From Pseudomonas veronii (GTDB lineage: Bacteria; Pseudomonadota; Gammaproteobacteria; Pseudomonadales; Pseudomonadaceae), in contig NZ_JYLL01000013.1 in the NCBI RefSeq assembly GCF_001439695.1, positions 97,008 to 161,007 of the forward strand: DNA of 64,000 bases, given 5' to 3'. Below, piece after piece: positions 39,620 through 48,678 of the stretch. The translations under genes were made by a program, and so were the position numbers. The notes below the pieces were generated by a model. It made no database searches. It was not told where the DNA came from and saw only the letters and a program-made list of their open reading frames with translations. How positions within the stretch are numbered: the first letter of the stretch is position 1; every line of letters starts with the position of its first letter.

Positions 39620-40327
39620 ATGGCCCAGTCGGAAACCGTTGAACGCATTCTCGATGCTGCCGAGCAATTGTTCGCGGAAAAAGGATTTGCTGAAACCTCA
39701 TTGCGGCTGATCACCAGCAAGGCCGGGGTCAACCTCGCCGCCGTGAACTACCATTTCGGCTCGAAAAAAGCCCTGATCCAGGCGGTGTTCTCGCGTTTCC
39801 TGGGGCCGTTCTGCGCCAGTCTCGACCGTGAGCTCGAACGCCGCCAGGCCAAGGCCGACCATAAGCCAAGCCTGGAAGAACTGCTGGAAATCCTCGTTGA
39901 GCAAGCGCTGGTGGTGCAGCCACGCAGCGGCAACGACCTGTCGATCTTCATGCGCCTGTTGGGCCTGGCGTTCAGCCAGAGCCAGGGCCACCTGCGCCGC
40001 TACCTGGAAGACATGTACGGCAAGGTGTTCCGCCGCTATATGTTGCTGGTCAACGAAGCCGCCCCGCGCATCCCGCCGATCGAATTGTTCTGGCGCGTAC
40101 ACTTCATGCTCGGCGCGGCGGCATTCAGCATGTCCGGGATCAAGGCCTTGCGGGCGATTGCCGAGACCGACTTTGGCGTCAACACCTCCATCGAGCAGGT
40201 GATGCGCCTGATGGTGCCGTTCCTCGCTGCCGGCATGCGCGCCGAAACCGGCGTGACCGACCAGACCATGGCCGCCGCGCAATTGCGTCCGCGCAGCAAA
40301 TCGACGCCAATCCCCGCGAAGGTTTGA
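39620..40327 (+). CDS. psrA: TetR-family regulator PsrA
   Basis: 235-aa repressor with an N-terminal TetR helix-turn-helix (residues 8-52, ...SLRLITSKAGVNLAAVNYHF) and a ligand-binding C-terminal domain. In Pseudomonas PsrA senses long-chain fatty acids, controls fadBA and rpoS and represses itself. The call rests on location next to lexA, the two matching operators and overall fit. ATG 39620 follows GGAG. Confidence 0.93.
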   Translation: MAQSETVERILDAAEQLFAEKGFAETSLRLITSKAGVNLAAVNYHFGSKKALIQAVFSRFLGPFCASLDRELERRQAKADHKPSLEELLEILVEQALVVQPRSGNDLSIFMRLLGLAFSQSQGHLRRYLEDMYGKVFRRYMLLVNEAAPRIPPIELFWRVHFMLGAAAFSMSGIKALRAIAETDFGVNTSIEQVMRLMVPFLAAGMRAETGVTDQTMAAAQLRPRSKSTPIPAKV

Positions 40328-40396
40328 CCGCCCCGGGTGTGCGCGGCCGCCAGCATCCGCTAAGCTAGCCGCCCATGCCGAATTCAGCTATTTACT

Positions 40397-40449
40397 CGCA
40401 ACCCATTGTTCTTGCCGCGCCCGCCGCGCCGCGAGGGCAATGGGTTGTG
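40397..40449 (+). promoter_or_regulatory. long leader hairpin upstream of nagZ
   Basis: CGCAACCCATTG (40397-40408) pairs with CAATGGGTTGTG (40438-40449); inside, TTCTTGC pairs with GCGAGGG and GCGC with GCGC around a short loop, leaving one mismatch. Four of the pairs are G-U when read as plus-strand RNA and would be A-C mismatches on the minus strand. No T-run follows, so it does not look like a terminator. The ribosome site is left free. Confidence 0.6.
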
Positions 40450-40470
40450 TGCGTTATTTAAGGAAGGTTT

Positions 40471-41481
40471 ATGACTGCTGCCCTGCAAGGTTCTTTGATG
40501 GTCGACGTTGCCGGCACCTGGCTGACGGCCGAGGATCGCCACCTGTTGCGCCAGCCTGAGGTGGGCGGCCTGATCATTTTTGCGCGCAATATCGAGCATC
40601 CGCGCCAGGTGCGGGAATTGAGCGCGGCGATTCGTGCCGTGCGCCCGGACCTGCTGCTGGCGGTCGACCAGGAGGGCGGTCGCGTGCAGCGCCTGCGCCA
40701 GGGTTTTGTGCGCCTGCCGGCCATGCGCGCGCTGGCGGATCACCCTAACGCCGAATACCTCGCCGAACAGTGTGGCTGGATCATGGCCACTGAAGTCCTG
40801 GCCGTCGGCCTGGACCTGAGTTTCGCCCCCGTGCTGGACCTGGACTACCAGCGCAGCGCCGTGGTCGGCAGCCGTTCCTTCGAGGGCAACCCCGAGCGCG
40901 CCGCGGTGCTTGCCGGGGCGTTTATCCGCGGCATGAACAGCGCCGGCATGGCCGCCACCGGCAAGCACTTCCCGGGGCACGGGTGGGCTGAAGCCGATTC
41001 CCACGTTGCGATTCCCAATGACGAACGCAGCCTGGAACAGATTCGCGCCAATGACCTGGTACCTTTCGCACGCCTGAGCCGGCAATTGGCGGCGGTGATG
41101 CCAGCCCACGTCATTTACCCGCAAGTCGACGCCCAGCCGGCCGGTTTCTCGCGCCGCTGGTTGCAGGACATCCTGCGCGGCGAATTGCAATTTGACGGGG
41201 TGATTTTCAGCGACGACCTGTCCATGGCTGGCGCCCACGTGGTCGGGGATGCGGCCAGCCGTATTGAGGCCGCACTGACGGCGGGGTGCGACATGGGCCT
41301 GGTGTGCAACGATCGGGCGGCTGCCGAACTGGCGCTGAGCGCGGCCCAGCGAATGAAGGTCACGCCATCGGCGCGGATCGCACGGATGCGTGGGCAGGCG
41401 GTTGCGTCGACGGAGTATAAGCAAGACCCGCGTTGGCTGGTGGCGCTCGGCGCGTTGCGGGATGCGCAGTTGATCGATTGA
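40471..41481 (+). CDS. nagZ: beta-N-acetylhexosaminidase NagZ
   Basis: 336-aa GH3 enzyme of cell-wall recycling; it removes GlcNAc from 1,6-anhydromuropeptides in the cytoplasm, making signals that induce AmpC (E. coli NagZ 341 aa). AVDQEGGRVQRL, KHFPGHGWAEADSH with the flexible His loop, and nucleophile D248 (FSDDLSMAGA) are present. AAGGAAGG precedes the ATG. Confidence 0.96.
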   Translation: MTAALQGSLMVDVAGTWLTAEDRHLLRQPEVGGLIIFARNIEHPRQVRELSAAIRAVRPDLLLAVDQEGGRVQRLRQGFVRLPAMRALADHPNAEYLAEQCGWIMATEVLAVGLDLSFAPVLDLDYQRSAVVGSRSFEGNPERAAVLAGAFIRGMNSAGMAATGKHFPGHGWAEADSHVAIPNDERSLEQIRANDLVPFARLSRQLAAVMPAHVIYPQVDAQPAGFSRRWLQDILRGELQFDGVIFSDDLSMAGAHVVGDAASRIEAALTAGCDMGLVCNDRAAAELALSAAQRMKVTPSARIARMRGQAVASTEYKQDPRWLVALGALRDAQLID

Positions 41482-41496
41482 AACGGCGGCGCGCCT

Positions 41497-41585
41497 ATCG
41501 CGGGCAAGCCCGCTCCTACACTTGATTGCGTACATTCTGTCGAAGTGCGGTCGAATGTGGCGGCGCGCTGGCCCGCGAGGGCGAT
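41497..41585. repeat. REP plus degenerate inverted partner
   Basis: A clear REP core CGCGGGCAAGCCCGCTCC at 41499-41516 and a decayed inverted copy TGTGGCGGCGCGCTGGCCCG at 41557 onward, between convergent nagZ and helicase genes. Confidence 0.65.
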
Positions 41586-41592
41586 CTAACCG

Positions 41593-44286
41593 TCAGCGTT
41601 TTTCTTGTTTGTTGGGCAGCGGCGCAAACAGCGCCTCGATCTCTTCGTTGCCCAACTGCCAATCCCCGGTGGTCCGCCCGTCCAGCACGCCCGCTGCAAG
41701 GTCGGACTTTTCCTTCTGCAGGTGCTGGATTTTCTCCTCCACCGTGCCCCGTGCAATCATCTTGTAGACGAACACCGGCTTCTCCTGGCCGATGCGATAC
41801 GCACGGTCGGTGGCCTGGTTTTCCGTGGCCGGGTTCCACCACGGGTCATAGTGGATCACGGTGTCGGCTTCGGTCAGGTTGAGTCCTACGCCACCTGCCT
41901 TCAGGCTGATCAGAAAGATCTGCAGCTTGCCGCTCTGGAAGTCTTTCACCGGCGTGCGCCGATCGCGGGTCTGGCCGGTCAGCAGCGCGTAGGCGACGCC
42001 GCGTTTTTTCAGCTCGAGTTCAATCAGGCTCAGCATCGAGGTGAACTGGGAGAACAACAGAATCCGGCGCCCTTCGGCAAACAGCTCTTCGAGCATTTCC
42101 ATCAAGCTGTCGAGCTTGCCCGAGCTGCTGCCGCGCGTCGGCAGGGTGGCATCGTTGACCAGGCGCAAATCGCAGCACACCTGGCGCAGCTTGAGCAGCG
42201 CTTCAAGAATGATGATCTGGCTGCGCGCCACGCCTTTGCGGGTGATCTCATCGCGGACTTTTTTGTCCATGGCCAGGCGCATGGTTTCGTACACGTCGCG
42301 CTGGGCTTCATTGAGCTCGACCCAGTGGATGATCTCGGTTTTCGGCGGTAATTCCGTCGCCACCTGTTCCTTGGTGCGACGCAGCAGGAACGGTTTGATC
42401 CGACCGTTCAGGTGCTGCAATCGTACATCGCTGGCGCGTTTTTCAATCGGCACGCGGTAGTCGCGGTTGAAGCTTTTCACGTCGCCCAACCAGCCCGGCA
42501 ACAGGAAGTGGAACAGCGACCACAGCTCGCCCAGGTGGTTTTCCAGCGGGGTGCCGCTCAGGCACAGGCGCTGCCGTGCGTTCAGCTCACGCGCCGCCTG
42601 GGCCGCCTTGCTCGAAGGGTTCTTGATGTACTGCGCTTCGTCGAGGATCAGCACATGCAAGGGCAGGGCGGCGAGTTGCTCGATGTCTTTGGGCAGCAAC
42701 GCATACGTGGTCAGCAGCAGGTCGTAGTCCTGCAGGTTTGCGAAGTGCTTTTTGCGGGTGGCGCCATACAGCGCCAGGACCTTGAGTTGCGGCGTGAAGT
42801 GCGCGGCCTCGTCGAGCCAGTTGGGGATCAGGCTGGTGGGCATCACCACCATGCACGGGCGGTCCAGGCGCCCGGCGATCTTCTCGCTGAGAATATGCGC
42901 CAAGGTCTGTAAGGTTTTGCCCAGGCCCATGTCGTCCGCAAGAATGCCGCCCACTTCCAGCTGGCGCAGTGACTGCATCCAGCTCAAGCCCTCCAGCTGA
43001 TAGGGGCGCAAGGTCGCGTTCAAGCCTTCGGGCGCGACGCAGGTGAAATCCTTGATGTCGCGCAGGCGCTGGGCGAAGGTGCGGATCTTCTCGCCGCCTT
43101 CCCATTGCAGCGGCAGGTCTTCCAGCGGGTTGAGGCGGATCGCGTCGGCCTTGGCCAGGCGCAGCGTGGTGGTGCCGGGTTCCTGCAGGTAGAACTCGCC
43201 GAGGGTGGCCAGGACGGGTTTCAGGCGGCCGTAGGGCAGCGCCACTTGCAGCGGGCCGTGGCCACCGTTGGGCAGGCCGGGGATGTTGACCAGGATCAGT
43301 TCGTCATCGCGGCGGCGTGCGAGTTTTTCCGGGTTGAGGATTTCGGTGTGCGAACGCATCAGGTTGAGCAGGATCGGCAGCAGGCTCAGGCGTTCGCCGT
43401 TGACGATGATCCCCAGTTCCAGGTCGAACCAGTCGCGCTCCGGCCCTTCGTCGACGGTGGCATACCAGTCGTCCACCGGGCTCAGGTCGAAGCCGAAGTC
43501 GTCGTCGATCTGCAACTCCCAACCTTCGGCCCGCAGTGTCGGCGATGCGTTGAGGGTGAAGTTCAGCCAGGCGCTGTCATTGATCATCTCGAACAGTTCG
43601 CCGGCACTTTCCGGCAACGCTTTGCTCTGGCGCGTGGCGATCTTGAAACCGAGCAGGCGCAGTTGTTCGCGATAGCGCTGTTCCAGCTCGGGGTGCCGCT
43701 TGATCCGCAGGCTCTGGGTTTCCTGGCGGACGATGATGTCGGCGTTCTTTTGCCCGCTGACGTAGTTGCCCAGATAGTTGAACGACAGCGCCGCACGGTG
43801 CTGGATATAGCGCTGCATCTTGCCGTTGCGCGGCTCGAACGCGCTGAACGCGACACTGGCCAGCCACAGGCGCGGCACGGGCAGCACGTCGTCCATCACC
43901 ACCTGCGGCAGCACCACGCGGTTGTCCAGCACGGCCTGGAGTTTTTCCAGCAGTTCGGCGTCCTGGGCCGCCGCCGGGTAGGCCAGGGTTTCCTGGACCT
44001 TGAGCAGCACCGCCGCGATGTGTTTGCAGTTGGTGTGTACCGGGCAGGTGCAGCGGCTGTCCACCAGGATCAGCGTGCCCTTGGCCGATTCGCGCAACGA
44101 GATGGTCTGCCGGTAGACGTTGCTGCCCGAGCCTTCGCAACTGGCGATGATGGTGCTGTCGCCCGACTCGACGATGCGTACCCGGTTCTCCAAGGCATAG
44201 CGCCGCCCGCGCTCCAGGCTTTGTTCTTTGAAGCGATTGGCCCACGAAGGGGCCAGGGGCTTGGTGAGCGGCGACGTCAGGGGCAT
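41593..44286 (-). CDS. SWIM zinc-finger / SNF2-family helicase
   Basis: 897-aa Swi2/Snf2 ATPase. An N-terminal SWIM finger has C79-x-C81, C87 and H89 (CTCPVHTNCKH). The helicase core has motif I DDMGLGK457T and motif II D549EAQ, and the C-terminal lobe has TGQT and QATDRAYRIGQ (motif VI). These enzymes translocate on double-stranded DNA or remodel RNA polymerase; the specific job is unknown. It starts 9 bases after the csiV-like gene, which follows mfd, suggesting a link with transcription-coupled processes. Confidence 0.9.
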   Translation of the reverse strand: MPLTSPLTKPLAPSWANRFKEQSLERGRRYALENRVRIVESGDSTIIASCEGSGSNVYRQTISLRESAKGTLILVDSRCTCPVHTNCKHIAAVLLKVQETLAYPAAAQDAELLEKLQAVLDNRVVLPQVVMDDVLPVPRLWLASVAFSAFEPRNGKMQRYIQHRAALSFNYLGNYVSGQKNADIIVRQETQSLRIKRHPELEQRYREQLRLLGFKIATRQSKALPESAGELFEMINDSAWLNFTLNASPTLRAEGWELQIDDDFGFDLSPVDDWYATVDEGPERDWFDLELGIIVNGERLSLLPILLNLMRSHTEILNPEKLARRRDDELILVNIPGLPNGGHGPLQVALPYGRLKPVLATLGEFYLQEPGTTTLRLAKADAIRLNPLEDLPLQWEGGEKIRTFAQRLRDIKDFTCVAPEGLNATLRPYQLEGLSWMQSLRQLEVGGILADDMGLGKTLQTLAHILSEKIAGRLDRPCMVVMPTSLIPNWLDEAAHFTPQLKVLALYGATRKKHFANLQDYDLLLTTYALLPKDIEQLAALPLHVLILDEAQYIKNPSSKAAQAARELNARQRLCLSGTPLENHLGELWSLFHFLLPGWLGDVKSFNRDYRVPIEKRASDVRLQHLNGRIKPFLLRRTKEQVATELPPKTEIIHWVELNEAQRDVYETMRLAMDKKVRDEITRKGVARSQIIILEALLKLRQVCCDLRLVNDATLPTRGSSSGKLDSLMEMLEELFAEGRRILLFSQFTSMLSLIELELKKRGVAYALLTGQTRDRRTPVKDFQSGKLQIFLISLKAGGVGLNLTEADTVIHYDPWWNPATENQATDRAYRIGQEKPVFVYKMIARGTVEEKIQHLQKEKSDLAAGVLDGRTTGDWQLGNEEIEALFAPLPNKQEKR

Positions 44287-44295
44287 GGCGCTGGA

Positions 44296-44862
44296 TCAGT
44301 CCTGAAAGTCGACGGGCGGTGCGCTGGGCTGTTTGGCGGTCAACGAAGTGATCTTGATCAGCAGCGCCAGGTGGCCGCCATCCAGGTAGTTGAGCTGGTT
44401 GTTCTTGGTCCGCACGTCTTTCTGCGCCAGATGCTCGCTGGCGATGACGCTGCCGTTGCCGTCGAACTGGTTGATCCAGAAGTCCGCGTCGATATCGGTA
44501 AAGCGCCCCAGTTGCAGGCTCAGTACACCCTCGAGGGGAAACTGACCGAACTGCTCCCGGCCGTCGGTGATCGCGATTTTTACCGGCTGCTCACCGAGGT
44601 TCTGTTCCCAGGCCTTGTGCGCCAGCACCGTGTAGTTGGCGTCTGCGCGGAGTTTGTCGACGATCGTGCCCAGGCGCGCCGGGCTGCTTCTGTCGCCCAG
44701 GCGCTCGGCACCGGCATCCCAATCTTCCGGCGCGGCGCGGCTGTTGATCACCGGCTCCGCGTTCTGGCGCACCAGGACCATTTCCACTTGGTACAGGCTG
44801 TCGGCAAACGCCGAAGGTGCGAGTACCACTAATAACAAGCTCAGAATGCGAAACACGCGCAT
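44296..44862 (-). CDS. CsiV-family exported protein
   Basis: 188-aa protein with a signal peptide (MRVFRILSLLLVVLAPSAFA, cleavage near residue 20). The mature part begins DSLYQVEMVLVRQN and has several beta strands, fitting the CsiV family, an envelope protein linked in Acinetobacter/Vibrio-like bacteria to periplasmic peptidoglycan functions. AAGGA precedes the chosen Met 44862. It sits between mfd and the SNF2 gene with gaps of 11 and 9 bases. Confidence 0.72.
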   Translation of the reverse strand: MRVFRILSLLLVVLAPSAFADSLYQVEMVLVRQNAEPVINSRAAPEDWDAGAERLGDRSSPARLGTIVDKLRADANYTVLAHKAWEQNLGEQPVKIAITDGREQFGQFPLEGVLSLQLGRFTDIDADFWINQFDGNGSVIASEHLAQKDVRTKNNQLNYLDGGHLALLIKITSLTAKQPSAPPVDFQD

Positions 44863-44873
44863 TGGGGCGTCCT

Positions 44874-47800
44874 TCAAACAGATTTCGGGATGAGGCGCTC
44901 AAACAGCGCCTCCAAGGTATTGAAGCGTTCTTCGGCACGTTCCATCGGCACCATGAACTTGAACAGCGTAGCCCCTTCGAACTTGTACCGGTTGGGCTGG
45001 CCCTGGATCAGCTTGATCAGCACCAACGGGTCCACCGGCGTCTGCGCTTCGAACTCGATGCGCCCGCCCTGCGGCCCCGCGTCGACCTTCTTGATCCCCA
45101 GTTGCTCGGCCTGCAATTTGAGCAGGGTCAGGCGCACCAGGTTCTTGGTCGGTTCCGGCAACAGGCCGAAGCGATCGATCATCTCCACCTGCAGGTCCTT
45201 GAGGCCTTCTTCGTCGGTGGCCGAGGCGATGCGCTTGTACAGGATCAGTCGCGCGTGGACATCCGGCAGGTAGTCTTCGGGGATCAATGCCGGCAAGCGC
45301 AGGTTGATCTCCGGACCGCCGCCCAGGGGTTGGTCGAGGTTCGGTTGCTCGCCCTTGCGGATGGCTTTCACTGCGCGTTCGAGCATCTCCATATATAAGG
45401 TGAAGCCCACGGCCTGGATCTGCCCGCTCTGGCCGTCGCCGAGCAGTTCGCCGGCGCCACGGATTTCCAGGTCGTTGGTGGCCAGCACAAAGCCGGCGCC
45501 CAGGTCCTGGGTGTTGGCGATGGCTTCCAGGCGTTTTTCCGCATCGCCGGTGATTTGCTGGCGCGGTGGCGTCAGCAGGTAGGCGTAGGCCTGGTGGTGA
45601 CTGCGTCCGACGCGGCCGCGCAGTTGATGCAGTTGTGCCAGGCCGAACTTGTCGGCGCGCTCGATGATGATGGTGTTGGCGCTCGGCACGTCGATGCCGG
45701 TCTCGATGATGGTCGAGGCGATCAGCACGTTGAAGCGTTTGTGGTAGAAGTCGCTCATCACCTGTTCGAGGTCGCGCTCGCGCATTTGCCCGTGGCCGAT
45801 GGCGATGCGTGCTTCCGGCACCAGTGCGGCGAGGTCGGCGGCGCATTTCTCGATGGTTTTCACATCGTTGTGCAGGTAATACACCTGCCCGCCGCGCAGC
45901 AATTCGCGCAGCAGCGCTTCCTTGACCGTGCTGTTGTTCTGCTCCATCACGAAGGTGCGTACCGACAGGCGCCGCGCCGGTGGAGTGGCGATGATCGACA
46001 GGTCGCGCATGCCCGACACCGCCATGTTCAGCGTGCGCGGAATCGGCGTGGCGGTGAGGGTCAGAATGTCGACTTCGCTGCGCAGGGCCTTGAGCTGTTC
46101 TTTCTGACGCACCCCGAAGCGGTGTTCTTCGTCGATGATCACCAGGCCCAGGTTCTTGATCTTCACATCGTCCGACAGCAGCTTGTGGGTGCCGATCACG
46201 ATGTCGATCTTGCCCTCTGCCAGGTCGGCGACGGCGGCGTTCACTTCCTTGGCGGATTTGAAACGGCTCATCACTTCGACGGTCACCGGCCAGTCGGCAA
46301 AGCGGTCGCGAAAGCTGTTGTAGTGCTGCTGGGCGAGCAGGGTAGTCGGCACCAGGATCGCCACTTGCTTGCCGCCATGCACCGCGATGAAGGCGGCGCG
46401 CATCGCCACTTCGGTCTTGCCGAAGCCCACGTCGCCGCACACCAGGCGGTCCATCGGCTTGGGCGCGAGCATGTCGGCGCGCACGGCTTCGATGGTGGTT
46501 TGCTGGTCCGGGGTTTCTTCGAAGGCAAAGCCGGCGCTGAACGTGGCGTAGTCGGCTTTCGGGTCGGCGAACGCATAACCCTCGCGGGCGGCGCGACGGG
46601 CATAGATGTCGAGCAGCTCGGCGGCGACGTCGCGCACCTGTTCGGCGGCCTTGCGCTTGGCTTTCTGCCAGGTCTCGGAACCCAGGCGGTGCAACGGCGC
46701 CAGGGCGTCGTCGCTGCCGGTGTAGCGGGCGATCAGGTGCAGGTTGGCCACCGGCACATACAGCTTGGCGCCTTCGGCGTATTCCATGGTGAGGAATTCG
46801 GCGGCCTGGTTGTCGATTTCCAGCGTTTGCAGGCCCAGGTAGCGGCCGACGCCGTGGTCGATATGCACCACCGGCGCGCCTTCGCGCAGTTCGGTGAGGT
46901 TTTTGATCACCGCGTCGTTGTTGGCGTCGGCGCGTTTTTCGCGGCGACGGCGCTGCATCACCCGTTGCCCGAACAGCGGGCTTTCGGCGATCAGCGCCAG
47001 GGCCGGATCGTCCAGCAACAGGCCTTCATCCAGCGGCGCAATGGTGATCGCCAGGCGCTCTTTGCCGGCGACGAAGTCCGGCCAGCTGTCGACGGTTTTC
47101 GGGCGCAGCTTCAGGCGTTCCAGCAGCTCCAGCAGCACTTCGCGGCGCCCGGCCGATTCGGCGGTAAACAGCACGCGCCCGGCGAAATCGCCGAGGAAGT
47201 TGGACAGCGCTTCGAGCGGCTGGCTGGCCTTGGCTTCAATCGCCAGGTTCGGCAGGTTTTGCGCGGGGAAGCGCGTGCGGCCGCTGCCTGCGTCCACATC
47301 CTCTTGGCTGGCGACCACGCGCGGCCAGTTTTTCAGGCGGGCGAAGCAGTCTTCCACCGGCAGGAACAGTTCGGCGGGCGGTAATAAAGGGCGGGACGGA
47401 TCGACGCGACGCTCTTCATAGCGGTTGCGCACGTCGCTCCAGAAGTTTTCCGCCGCCTGCTCGATGCCCGGCAGCGAGAACACCTGGGTGTCCTGGGGCA
47501 GGTAGTCGAACAGGGTGGAGGTTTCGTCGAAGAACAGCGGCAGGTAGTACTCGATACCGGCGGGGGTAATCCCGCTGCTCAAGTCCTGGAAGATCGGGCA
47601 GCGGCGGAAGTCGACGTCGAAGCGTTCGCGAAAGCGCGCCTTGAAGCGCGTCACCGCGTCTTTCTGCAGTGGGAATTCCCGTGCCGGCAGCAGTTTGATC
47701 GACTCGACTTTGTCGATGGAGCGCTGGTTTTCCGGATCGAAGGTGCGCAGGGTCTCGATTTCGTCATCGAACAGGTCGATGCGGTACGGCAACTTGCTGC

Positions 47801-48323
47801 CCATCGGGAACAGGTCGATCAGCGCACCGCGCACCGCGAATTCGCCGTGCTCGTACACCGTGTCGACGCAGCGGTAGCCGCTGGCTTCCAGGCGTGTACG
47901 CATTTGCTCCACGTCGAGCTTCTGGCCGATATCCAGCACCAGGCTGCTGCCCAGCAGGAACTTGGTCGGCGCCAGGCGGTGCAGCGCCGTGGTGATCGGC
48001 ACCACCAGCACGCCGTGGACCAGTTCCGGCAGGCGGTACAGGCTGGCGATGCGCTGGGAAATGATGTCCTGGTGCGGCGAGAACAGGTCGTAGGGCAGGG
48101 TTTCCCAGTCGGGAAAATGCAGCACCGGCAAATCGGGGGCGAAGAAGCTCAGCTCCTGCTCCAGCCGTTCGGCGCTTTGGCTGTCGGCGGTAAGCAGCAG
48201 GGTAAAGCGCTTGGCTGCGCTGGCAGCCTCGGCGATGGCCAGGCTCAGGGCGGCACCGGGCAAATTGCCCCAGTGCTGTTTACCTGCCGCGGCAGGGAGT
48301 TGCGGTAGACGCAGAACGGGCAC
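44874..48323 (-). CDS. mfd: transcription-repair coupling factor Mfd
   Basis: 1149-aa ATPase that displaces stalled RNA polymerase and recruits UvrA (E. coli Mfd 1148 aa). UvrB-homology modules fill about the first 330 residues, the RNA polymerase-interacting CarD/RID domain lies around 470-540, and the RecG-like motor has Walker A with K636 (GDVGFGKT) and D731-E-E-H. The C-terminal TRCF domain closes it. It heads the mfd-csiV-helicase transcription unit. Confidence 0.97.
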   Translation of the reverse strand: MPVLRLPQLPAAAGKQHWGNLPGAALSLAIAEAASAAKRFTLLLTADSQSAERLEQELSFFAPDLPVLHFPDWETLPYDLFSPHQDIISQRIASLYRLPELVHGVLVVPITTALHRLAPTKFLLGSSLVLDIGQKLDVEQMRTRLEASGYRCVDTVYEHGEFAVRGALIDLFPMGSKLPYRIDLFDDEIETLRTFDPENQRSIDKVESIKLLPAREFPLQKDAVTRFKARFRERFDVDFRRCPIFQDLSSGITPAGIEYYLPLFFDETSTLFDYLPQDTQVFSLPGIEQAAENFWSDVRNRYEERRVDPSRPLLPPAELFLPVEDCFARLKNWPRVVASQEDVDAGSGRTRFPAQNLPNLAIEAKASQPLEALSNFLGDFAGRVLFTAESAGRREVLLELLERLKLRPKTVDSWPDFVAGKERLAITIAPLDEGLLLDDPALALIAESPLFGQRVMQRRRREKRADANNDAVIKNLTELREGAPVVHIDHGVGRYLGLQTLEIDNQAAEFLTMEYAEGAKLYVPVANLHLIARYTGSDDALAPLHRLGSETWQKAKRKAAEQVRDVAAELLDIYARRAAREGYAFADPKADYATFSAGFAFEETPDQQTTIEAVRADMLAPKPMDRLVCGDVGFGKTEVAMRAAFIAVHGGKQVAILVPTTLLAQQHYNSFRDRFADWPVTVEVMSRFKSAKEVNAAVADLAEGKIDIVIGTHKLLSDDVKIKNLGLVIIDEEHRFGVRQKEQLKALRSEVDILTLTATPIPRTLNMAVSGMRDLSIIATPPARRLSVRTFVMEQNNSTVKEALLRELLRGGQVYYLHNDVKTIEKCAADLAALVPEARIAIGHGQMRERDLEQVMSDFYHKRFNVLIASTIIETGIDVPSANTIIIERADKFGLAQLHQLRGRVGRSHHQAYAYLLTPPRQQITGDAEKRLEAIANTQDLGAGFVLATNDLEIRGAGELLGDGQSGQIQAVGFTLYMEMLERAVKAIRKGEQPNLDQPLGGGPEINLRLPALIPEDYLPDVHARLILYKRIASATDEEGLKDLQVEMIDRFGLLPEPTKNLVRLTLLKLQAEQLGIKKVDAGPQGGRIEFEAQTPVDPLVLIKLIQGQPNRYKFEGATLFKFMVPMERAEERFNTLEALFERLIPKSV

Positions 48324-48678
48324 GGAAGGTTGAGCTCCAAGCGTTGCGACAAAGTCGGTAATTGTAACGGCCCGAGGTGCCGCCTGTCAGTTGCTGACTG
48401 AGCCTATTACGGTTTGCGGGAAATGTGGTGGCTAAGACAAACAATGGCGCGTTTTGACTCAATATGTAGTGCCAAAATGTATATAGTTTTCGGAGGGTTA
48501 CGGACAAGTCGTGCTGCCCGCTCCACTAGTGGCCTTCTGGAACCCGCGTATTTACTGGGCTGCAGCGAGGTGGCTTTTTTGGGTAAGCGCTTTTTGTTGT
48601 AGGACGCGCATTGCTCCGGGGGCGGCCGGGCGGCATAATGTAGCCCCTTTTTTCAGCCCCTACATGTGGAAGGTTCCC
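48324..48678. promoter_or_regulatory. 355-bp divergent region between mfd and the GAPDH-like gene
   Basis: No gene is seen. Two plus-strand sigma-70-like promoters can be drawn: TTGACT (48454) with TGTATA 18 bp on, and TTGCTC (48611) with CATAAT (48634) 17 bp on; the second is closer to the start and more convincing. A GGGGC...GCCCC plus T6 sequence at about 48618-48655 could be a weak terminator or leader structure. An in-frame GTG at 48511 exists but lacks ribosome-site spacing. Confidence 0.5.

Noticed and set aside
48511..48678. Upstream GTG (48511) as start of the GAPDH-like gene
   Set aside because: The extra 56 residues are low-quality (Trp/Arg/Cys-rich), the GGAGG is 12 bases away and a well-spaced GGAAGG marks GTG 48679.
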